Position numbers and translations under genes: made by a program
Part shown: piece after piece, positions 29,592 through 36,291 of the stretch
Numbering within the stretch: the first letter of the stretch is position 1
How the letters are laid out: every line of letters starts with the position of its first letter
The notes under the pieces: generated by a model
What the model saw: only the letters and a program-made list of their open reading frames with translations
The model's database searches: none
What the model was told of the DNA's origin: nothing
Assembly: GCA_025774615.1 (NCBI GenBank)
Contig: JALGVQ010000002.1
Span: 1 to 36,291 of the forward strand
DNA length: 36,291 bases
Direction of reading: 5' to 3'
Source: a bacterium
Lineage (GTDB): Bacteria; Blakebacterota; Blakebacteria; Blakebacterales; Blakebacteraceae

Positions 29592-32396
29592 ATGCCTGAC
29601 GAACTGATCATCAGGGGTGCCCGCGAGCACAACCTCAAGAACATCGACCTCACCATCCCCCGGAATCGCCTGGTGGTGATCTCCGGCCTGTCGGGATCGG
29701 GGAAGTCGAGCCTCGCGTTCGACACGATCTATGCCGAGGGACAGCGGCGATACGTCGAGAGCCTCTCGGCGTATGCCCGTCAGTTCCTCGATCTCATGGA
29801 GAAACCCGATGTCGACGCGATCGATGGACTCTCCCCGGCCATCTCGATCGAACAGCGCACCGCCGGCCGGAATCCACGATCGACTGTCGGAACCGTCACC
29901 GAGATACACGACTACCTGCGCCTGCTCTGGGCCCGTACCGGCAAGGTGCACTGCCATGAGTGCGGCCGGTCGATCCACGCTCAGTCTTCACAGCAGATCG
30001 TTGAGACCATTCTTCTGTTTCCCGAAGATGAACGGATACAGATTCTCGCCCCACTCGTGCGCGGCAGGAAGGGTGAGTATCAGGAGCTCTTCCGGAAAGT
30101 GCAGAAGGAGGGGTACGTCCGGGTCCGCATCGATGGAGAGATATCGGAAGTGGATCCTGAACTGCGCCTCGACCGACAGAAGAAACACACCATCGAGGTG
30201 GTGGTCGACCGGGTCGTGGTGAGACGGGAGGGAAGGGGGCGGATCGCCGATTCGGTGGAGACGGCGCTCGGTCTGGCGGAGGGTCTGACCACGGTGGTCA
30301 GGCAGGATGGTTCGGAGGAACTCTTCAGCGAACACTTCGCCTGTCATCATTGCGGTCTCTCCGTCCAGGAACTTGAGCCCCGCAGCTTCTCCTTCAACAG
30401 TCCGTATGGCGCCTGTCAGGAGTGTGACGGTCTGGGGACGAAGTTCTATTTCGATCCCGAACTGATCATCCCCGATCCGTCAAAAGGCCTCCAGGAGGGT
30501 ACGGTGGCGGCATATGGTGCCATGGACAGCTGGCGACAGGTCAATCTGATCCAGTCGGCGCGTGCGCTCCGTATCCCGCTCACGAGGCCGTGGCGCGACC
30601 TCACCGATCCGCAGAAGGAAACGATCCTTCAGGGATCCGAAAAATCGATCAAGTTCCACTGGGAGGGGGGCAGGGGGTCATGGGATTACGAGGGAAAGTA
30701 CCGTGGGATCATCCCCGAGCTGAACCGGCTCTACCGCCAGACGAAAAGCCATAACGTCCGGGAACATCTTGAGCAGTGGATGAGCCAGGTCGACTGTCCG
30801 GCCTGCAAAGGGGGACGGCTCCGACCGGAGAGTCAGGCTGTGACGATCAGCGGACTGGGTATCCATGAGGTCAACCGCTTGTCGATCGGGAAGACACTTG
30901 AATTCTTCGACGATCTGGAACTTGACGAACGTGATACTGAGATCGCGCGCCCGATTCTGAAGGAAGTACGGGAACGGCTTCGGTTTCTCGTCAACGTCGG
31001 GCTCGACTATCTCACGCTCGACCGGCAGGCAGGCACGCTGGCCGGGGGAGAAGCGCAGCGTATCCGCCTGGCCACCCAGATCGGTTCCCAGCTTGTAGGT
31101 GTGCTCTACATCCTCGATGAACCGTCGATCGGGCTCCACCAGCGGGACAACCGGCGGTTGTTGGAGACCCTTGAACAGCTGAGGGATCTCGGTAACACGG
31201 TGATCGTGGTCGAGCATGATCGGGAGACGATCGAACGGGCTGACTACATCGTCGATCTCGGACCCCGCGCGGGAAGACATGGCGGCGAAGTAGTGGCGAC
31301 CGGCTCCCCTGCCCAGGTAAGACGGGTCAAGAAAAGTCTCACCGGACAATATCTGGCCGGGAGTCTCACCATTCCGCTTCCGGAGAAACGGCGGGAGGGA
31401 AACGGTGGTGTCGTCACTATCCGGGGCGCCCGGGGGAACAACCTCAAGAGCATCGATGCGGCGTTCCCGTTGGGACGTTTCATCTGTGTTACCGGTGTCT
31501 CTGGTTCGGGGAAATCGAGTCTGGTGACCGAGACGCTCTGGCCGATGCTCGCGCGTGAACTGCAGAGGGCCCGGATGTTCCCTCTGCCGAACAGCGCTAT
31601 CGAGGGAGTCGAGCATCTCGACAAGGTGATCGATATCGATCAGAGCCCGATCGGTCGGACACCCCGCAGCAACCCGGCCACCTACACCGGGGTCTTCTCC
31701 CCGATCCGGGACCTCTACGCCTCGCTCCCCGAAGCGGAGATACGCGGGTACGGCAAGGGCCGTTTCTCCTTCAACGTGAAGGGGGGACGGTGCGACATGT
31801 GCGAGGGGGACGGCATCAAGAAGATCGAGATGCACTTCCTGCCCGACCTCTACGTCACCTGCCAGCAGTGTCGGGGAAAACGATACAACCAGGAGACGCT
31901 TGAGGTCCGATTCAAAGGGAAATCGATCGCCGACGTGCTCGACATGACGGTGAACGAGGCGCTGGAGTTCTTCTCAGCTCACCCGAAGATCTCCCGTATC
32001 ATCCAGACCCTCTCCGATGTGGGGCTCGGGTACATCCATCTCGGCCAGCAGGCGCCGACCCTCTCCGGCGGTGAGGCCCAGCGGGTGAAACTCTCCCGTG
32101 AACTGGCGAAGGTCTCGACCGGGAGGACCCTCTATATTCTGGATGAACCGACCACCGGTCTTCATTTTGCCGACATACAGATGCTGCTCGATGTGCTGAA
32201 CGCGCTGGTGGACCGTGGGAACACTGTCGTTGTGATCGAACACAACCTCGATGTGGTTAAGGTTGCCGACCATATAATCGACCTCGGTCCCGAGGGTGGT
32301 GACGATGGCGGCACGATCGTGGCCGAAGGCTCCCCCGAAGAAGTGGCCAAAGTCTCCGCTTCCTATACCGGTCAGTTTCTGAAGGAGATCATCTGA
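29592..32396 (+). CDS. uvrA: Excinuclease ABC subunit A
   Basis: Two ABC ATPase halves (GLSGSGKSSLAFDT, GVSGSGKSSLVTETL), zinc fingers, LSGGEAQRVKLSRELAK. Confidence 0.98.
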   Translation: MPDELIIRGAREHNLKNIDLTIPRNRLVVISGLSGSGKSSLAFDTIYAEGQRRYVESLSAYARQFLDLMEKPDVDAIDGLSPAISIEQRTAGRNPRSTVGTVTEIHDYLRLLWARTGKVHCHECGRSIHAQSSQQIVETILLFPEDERIQILAPLVRGRKGEYQELFRKVQKEGYVRVRIDGEISEVDPELRLDRQKKHTIEVVVDRVVVRREGRGRIADSVETALGLAEGLTTVVRQDGSEELFSEHFACHHCGLSVQELEPRSFSFNSPYGACQECDGLGTKFYFDPELIIPDPSKGLQEGTVAAYGAMDSWRQVNLIQSARALRIPLTRPWRDLTDPQKETILQGSEKSIKFHWEGGRGSWDYEGKYRGIIPELNRLYRQTKSHNVREHLEQWMSQVDCPACKGGRLRPESQAVTISGLGIHEVNRLSIGKTLEFFDDLELDERDTEIARPILKEVRERLRFLVNVGLDYLTLDRQAGTLAGGEAQRIRLATQIGSQLVGVLYILDEPSIGLHQRDNRRLLETLEQLRDLGNTVIVVEHDRETIERADYIVDLGPRAGRHGGEVVATGSPAQVRRVKKSLTGQYLAGSLTIPLPEKRREGNGGVVTIRGARGNNLKSIDAAFPLGRFICVTGVSGSGKSSLVTETLWPMLARELQRARMFPLPNSAIEGVEHLDKVIDIDQSPIGRTPRSNPATYTGVFSPIRDLYASLPEAEIRGYGKGRFSFNVKGGRCDMCEGDGIKKIEMHFLPDLYVTCQQCRGKRYNQETLEVRFKGKSIADVLDMTVNEALEFFSAHPKISRIIQTLSDVGLGYIHLGQQAPTLSGGEAQRVKLSRELAKVSTGRTLYILDEPTTGLHFADIQMLLDVLNALVDRGNTVVVIEHNLDVVKVADHIIDLGPEGGDDGGTIVAEGSPEEVAKVSASYTGQFLKEII

Positions 32397-33544
32397 TGAA
32401 ACGGATTATCGTACTCGGTGCCGGACTGGTGGGAGGACCGATGGCCATCGACCTCTCGGGTGATGAAGGATTCGATGTCACGGTCGCTGATGTACATGAG
32501 GCAGCGCTGGCCGGACTGATCGCGGCTGATGCAGGAAGCAGCCTGAAGACTCTGAAGGTCGACCTGTCAGACAGGGGGAAGCTCTCTGCGCTGGTCGCAG
32601 ATTTCGACCTGGTTCTGAACGCCCTGCCCGGTTCCATCGGTTTCGAGACGCTGCGAACCGTCATCGAAGCCGGGAAGGATGTCGTCGATATCGCCTTCTT
32701 CCCGGAAGACCCGTTCGAACTGCATGAACTGGCGGTGGAGAAAGGTGTCACGGCAGTGGTCGACTGCGGAGTGGCCCCGGGTATGAGTAACCTGCTGGCA
32801 GCACACGCTGTCGGTCGGCTCGATACTCCCGAAAGCATCCTGATATATGTCGGCGGATTACCTGAGAAACGTGAAGGACCATGGGAATACAAGGCGGTAT
32901 TTTCACCCGCAGACGTGATCGAGGAATACACTCGACCGGCCCGTTTTGTCGAGAATGGCGAGGTTGTGATCCGTCCAGCTCTGAGTGAGCCAGAACTGCT
33001 GGAGTTCCCGGATATCGGCATGCTTGAAGCCTTCAACAGTGATGGTCTGCGCACCCTGGCCGACACCCTCGATGTCCCCGACATGAAAGAGAAAACCCTG
33101 CGATATCCGGGGCACATCGATAAAGTGGCGGCACTACGGGATACCGGATTCTTCAGCAAGGAACCTGTTGAGGTTGGCGGTGTGACGATCGTTCCACTCG
33201 AGTTCACTTCCAGTCTGTTGTTCCACGATTGGGAGATGAAGCCGGGTGACGGCGATATCACGGTGATGAGGGTCGTCACTGAAGGATTGAAAGACGGGGA
33301 GGGAATGCGTATCACGTATGACCTGCTCGATCATTACGACCGGGATAATGATGTGCATTCGATGGCCCGGACGACCGGATACACCGCCACGATGATCTGT
33401 CGGTTTCTGGCCGGAGGCCTCTATAGCGAGAAGGGGATCGTACCGCCTGAATATCTCGGTCGGCATGAAGAATGTGTCGAGTTCATCCTGAAGGGACTCC
33501 AGGATCGTGGCGTGAAGTACGTGGAAACCGTCACTACACCATAA
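32396..33544 (+). CDS. Saccharopine dehydrogenase-family protein
   Basis: MKRIIVLGAGLVGGPMAIDLS (Rossmann), VVDIAFFPEDPFELHELAVEKGVTAVVDCGVAPGMSNLLA. TGATG overlap with uvrA. Confidence 0.85.
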   Translation: MKRIIVLGAGLVGGPMAIDLSGDEGFDVTVADVHEAALAGLIAADAGSSLKTLKVDLSDRGKLSALVADFDLVLNALPGSIGFETLRTVIEAGKDVVDIAFFPEDPFELHELAVEKGVTAVVDCGVAPGMSNLLAAHAVGRLDTPESILIYVGGLPEKREGPWEYKAVFSPADVIEEYTRPARFVENGEVVIRPALSEPELLEFPDIGMLEAFNSDGLRTLADTLDVPDMKEKTLRYPGHIDKVAALRDTGFFSKEPVEVGGVTIVPLEFTSSLLFHDWEMKPGDGDITVMRVVTEGLKDGEGMRITYDLLDHYDRDNDVHSMARTTGYTATMICRFLAGGLYSEKGIVPPEYLGRHEECVEFILKGLQDRGVKYVETVTTP

Positions 33545-33577
33545 AAAAGGCCTCCCCTGGAGATATCCAGGAGAGGC
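33541..33577 (-). terminator. Rho-independent terminator of the csp gene
   Basis: Stem GCCTC-c-CCTGGA/TCCAGG-a-GAGGC followed on the minus strand by TTTTTT (plus-strand aaaaaa 33543-33548). Confidence 0.8.
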
Positions 33578-33606
33578 ATGGTCAACGACTGTATGATTTA
33601 TTGTTG

Positions 33607-33810
33607 TCAGACCTTGGTGACGTTCTCAGCAGCCGGGCCCTTGTCGCCCTGTACCACGGTGAACTCCACACTGTCACCCTCTCCCAGGCTCTTGAAACCG
33701 TCACCCAGGATTGCTGAATGATGAACGAAACAGTCTTTTGAACCGTCCTCAGGTGTGATGAATCCGAAGCCCTTGGAGTCGTTGAACCACTTAACGGTAC
33801 CTTGTAACAT
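33607..33810 (-). CDS. Cold-shock (CspA-family) protein
   Basis: [34 protein letters not shown]...[24 protein letters not shown]1 and RNP2-like motifs. Confidence 0.96.
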   Translation of the reverse strand: MLQGTVKWFNDSKGFGFITPEDGSKDCFVHHSAILGDGFKSLGEGDSVEFTVVQGDKGPAAENVTKV

Positions 33811-33830
33811 TGTATGTACATTCCTTTGTT

Positions 33831-33874
33831 CTGAGCTCTCTGGCTCAGTATTGCTGACCGGTCTGATGACCGGT
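33831..33874 (-). promoter_or_regulatory. Two hairpins in the csp 5' leader
   Basis: CTGAGC-tctctg-GCTCAG (33831-33848) and ACCGGTC-tgat-GACCGGT (33857-33874), both perfect inverted repeats. Confidence 0.55.
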
Positions 33875-33912
33875 TCTCTATTTCAACGTCAGGCTGTTCC
33901 AGGTATTTGACC

Positions 33913-33950
33913 AAAAAAAGCACCGTGGCAAAAACGTGTGGCCCCGGTGC
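33913..33950 (-). terminator. Rho-independent terminator downstream of the sulfatase gene
   Basis: Minus strand GCACCG-g-GGC...GCC-a-CGGTGC followed by TTTTTTT. Confidence 0.8.
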
Positions 33951-34063
33951 GAAGTGTTGATAATCCATCCGGCACTGCTCAAACGTCGTGTTGACGGTCT
34001 GGAAGGTACCCATCCCGATCCGGAACACAAGAACTATTTTCGATGTTGCTAAAATTTGAAACA

Positions 34064-36058
34064 CTAGTTCACGATGATCTCATCCACGAAGAGCCAGGCT
34101 TTTCCGCCGTCTCCGACATGCCAGGAGGGGCATCTGCCGAGGTTCCTGGCGCGCACCCGGACATATCGGGCCCTGACCGGCGTCACCTCGACCACGATCC
34201 GGCGTTTCTCTCCCGGCGCATTCCGCACCAGTTCGACCGGCACGCGTCGCTCCTGTTCCCAGACAGAGCCATCGGTCGATACGGCGACAGCCACCTCCGT
34301 AGGGAAGAATATCCACGATCCCTGGGCCCTCAGACAGTCAAGGCCGATCCGGCGTATTTCCTTCACTTCACCCAGATCGACTGTTGCCTCCAGGTCAGTG
34401 CCCTCGAAGCCGAGCCAGTATCCATCGCTGTGGTCCTGACTGGCCAGTTTCCCGTCTGTCAGCGATACGGTTCCCGCACCCGGATACTGTGAGCTGGGTG
34501 GTGTCGTCAGTGTGACAGCGGCACCGGTAGCCAGATGCGCGATGCCCTCGAACGGTGCTGCTTCCCGCCGACCGGGTGGCCGGACCTCCGATCCTTCCCG
34601 GTCGGTCAACCGGTCACCGAGGGTTTCACGGGCGATCTCGGCCAGGGCGTCGAGTCGCCTGACGATCTCCGGATGCGTGGCAGAGACATCAGTGGTTTCA
34701 GCGATGTCGTTTTCAAGATCGTAGAGGGCCGTCGGAACAGTCGGATGGGCATAGGGGCCGGGAAGACCGTCCATACCAGGCTCCACCCCCACATACGATC
34801 GGGTGCGGTGGCTGTAGACCCGTTTCCACCGGCCTTCACGCACACCCCGCAGCTCCCGACCGTAATAGAAGAAGAAGTGATCGCGTGGATTGGCCGTTTC
34901 ATCACCCTCCAGGAGCGGCAGGATGCTGACACCATCTATCTTCCTCTCGGGGAGCGATGCGCCGGTGATGGCCGAGATAGTGGGCAGGATATCGATCGTC
35001 GATCCCATCCGGCCGCAGACCGATCCGGCCGGGATGTGACCGGGCCATCGCATGATCGCCGGTACCCGAGGACCTCCCTCGAACGCTGTTCCCTTCCCCT
35101 CCCGCAGACCTCCGGTGGAGCCGGCGTGGTTTCCGAAGTTGAGCCATGGGCCATTATCGCAGGTGAAGATCACCAGGGTGTTCTCGGTCAGAGAATGCCG
35201 TTCCAGTTCCCGGAGTATCTCTCCGACCGACCAGTCGATCTCCTCGATTACATCGCCGTACATGCCCTGGTCACTGTGTCCCCGGAATTTGTCGGAGACA
35301 CCCAGAGGTACATGAGGCATGGAGTGGGGCAGGTAGAGGAAGAAGGGTCGGCGGTGGTTCCTGCGGATGAAATCAACCGCACGCTCGGTGTATCGCGTGG
35401 TCAGAGTGTCCTGATCCTCAAGGTCTTCGATGTGCGCGACCGTCTCATTCCCGTCGATGAGGGGCAGCGGCGGGTGATTTGCTTTATTGCCACCGGTAGC
35501 AGGGTGGCCACTGTACTCGACCGGCCACATGTCGTTCGAATAGGGCAGACCGAGATACTCATCAAATCCATGCTTCAGCGGCAGGAACTCTTCTCTATGA
35601 CCGAGGTGCCACTTGCCGAAGATCGCGGTGGCGTATCCCTCGTTCCTGAGCATCTCGGCGATGGTGGTCTCTTCAGGATGCAGACCGATCCGGCTTCCCG
35701 GTCCAAGAGCCCCCAGGATCGATACCCGTTCTGAGTAACAGCCGGTCAGCAGGGCAACCCGGGAAGCTGAACAGACAGCCTGGGAAGCGTAGAAATCGGT
35801 GAAGCGCATACCATCGGAGGCAAGCTGGTCGAGGTTGGGGGTGGTGAACCCCTGGGCCCCGTAGACGCCGACATCACCGTAGCCCTGATCGTCGGTGAAG
35901 ATGAGGACGATGTTCGGTGGTGTGGTGGACTGGGCGCAGCCGCTTATCAGGCTGCCCGTCGAGAGGGCCAGACCGGCCACTCCAGCCTCTCTGATGAAGT
36001 CACGCCTGGATCGTGGCGACGTTGTCATCCAGCCATCCTCCTGTTGGTTTCCATTCAC
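34064..36058 (-). CDS. Tat-exported (lipo)protein sulfatase with C-terminal discoidin (F5/8 type C)-like domain
   Basis: SRRDFIREAGVAGLALSTGSLISGC (twin-arginine plus lipobox), NIVLIFTDDQGYGDVG, CSASR formylglycine motif, FGKWHLG; C-terminal LTDGKLASQDHSDGYWLGFEGTDLEATVDLGEV. Confidence 0.9.
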   Translation of the reverse strand: MNGNQQEDGWMTTSPRSRRDFIREAGVAGLALSTGSLISGCAQSTTPPNIVLIFTDDQGYGDVGVYGAQGFTTPNLDQLASDGMRFTDFYASQAVCSASRVALLTGCYSERVSILGALGPGSRIGLHPEETTIAEMLRNEGYATAIFGKWHLGHREEFLPLKHGFDEYLGLPYSNDMWPVEYSGHPATGGNKANHPPLPLIDGNETVAHIEDLEDQDTLTTRYTERAVDFIRRNHRRPFFLYLPHSMPHVPLGVSDKFRGHSDQGMYGDVIEEIDWSVGEILRELERHSLTENTLVIFTCDNGPWLNFGNHAGSTGGLREGKGTAFEGGPRVPAIMRWPGHIPAGSVCGRMGSTIDILPTISAITGASLPERKIDGVSILPLLEGDETANPRDHFFFYYGRELRGVREGRWKRVYSHRTRSYVGVEPGMDGLPGPYAHPTVPTALYDLENDIAETTDVSATHPEIVRRLDALAEIARETLGDRLTDREGSEVRPPGRREAAPFEGIAHLATGAAVTLTTPPSSQYPGAGTVSLTDGKLASQDHSDGYWLGFEGTDLEATVDLGEVKEIRRIGLDCLRAQGSWIFFPTEVAVAVSTDGSVWEQERRVPVELVRNAPGEKRRIVVEVTPVRARYVRVRARNLGRCPSWHVGDGGKAWLFVDEIIVN

Positions 36059-36085
36059 CAGTCGAGTCCCTCTTCCCGGATGGAC

Positions 36086-36291
36086 TCAACGCATACGGTC
36101 GAGCACCATCTGGAACCGGTCACGTATCCGTATCGCATCCTGACCCTGTTCGGATGGAGTCAGGGCCTGCTCCTCCATGGGATCGGCCAGAACGTTATAG
36201 AATCTGCCGTCCCCGTAGAGTTTCCACTCGCTGTCCATGACAAAGCGGTCCGGTTGCCATTGACCCCAGCGGGGATCGTAGTGGCAGAAGA
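36086..36291 (-). CDS. Sulfatase, C-terminal fragment (truncated by the window edge)
   Basis: Minus-strand translation FCHYDPRWGQWQPDRFVMDSEWKLYGDGRFYNVLADPMEEQALTPSEQGQDAIRIRDRFQMVLDRMR*, sulfatase-like C-terminus. Confidence 0.65.
   Translation of the reverse strand, partial: FCHYDPRWGQWQPDRFVMDSEWKLYGDGRFYNVLADPMEEQALTPSEQGQDAIRIRDRFQMVLDRMR

Noticed and set aside
30678-31835. 385-aa minus-strand ORF
   Set aside because: Antisense to uvrA; shadow ORF.
32389-33315. 308-aa Ser/Thr-rich minus-strand ORF
   Set aside because: Antisense to the saccharopine dehydrogenase-family gene; the Ser/Pro-rich sequence is typical of reverse translation of GC-rich coding DNA.
33582-34064. 160-aa minus-strand ORF overlapping csp
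   Set aside because: Spans a terminator and the csp leader and reads csp out of frame; csp is clearly the real gene.
34535-35734. 399-aa plus-strand ORF
   Set aside because: Antisense to the sulfatase; shadow ORF.

Overview
The window looks like a GC-rich bacterial chromosome segment. FlgD/T9SS-like C-termini and Tat-exported sulfatases suggest an FCB-type lineage, but this is only inferred. Left edge (1-4430): a probable defence/DNA-processing cassette made of the C-terminus of a type I restriction HsdR subunit followed by an SbcD/Mre11-like nuclease and an SbcC/Rad50-like ATPase. The ATPase has no CxxC zinc hook and is split by an exact 13-bp tandem duplication. Next comes a minus-strand succinate dehydrogenase operon (sdhA-C-D-B), a TIGR03545/TIGR03546-like pair, a secreted esterase-like protein, a small membrane protein and a HipA C-terminal remnant. 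Further right are a beta-lactamase/DUF1566 fusion, a GAF histidine kinase broken by a CAAG tetranucleotide gain plus a 1-nt shift, and a YbjQ-family protein. These are followed by a 1242-aa TPR protein, glycyl-tRNA synthetase, a subtilase, a ChaN-like protein, ligA, an alkyladenine DNA glycosylase, a beta-barrel-like protein, uvrA, a saccharopine dehydrogenase-family protein, a cold-shock protein with a structured leader, and two sulfatases. The best leads are the HsdR-SbcDC-like cassette, the slippage-type disruptions in two genes, a dispersed 29-bp intergenic repeat, and a tandem hairpin repeat upstream of uvrA. No tRNA, rRNA, CRISPR array or complete mobile element was recognised. All calls are by eye, with no database searches.
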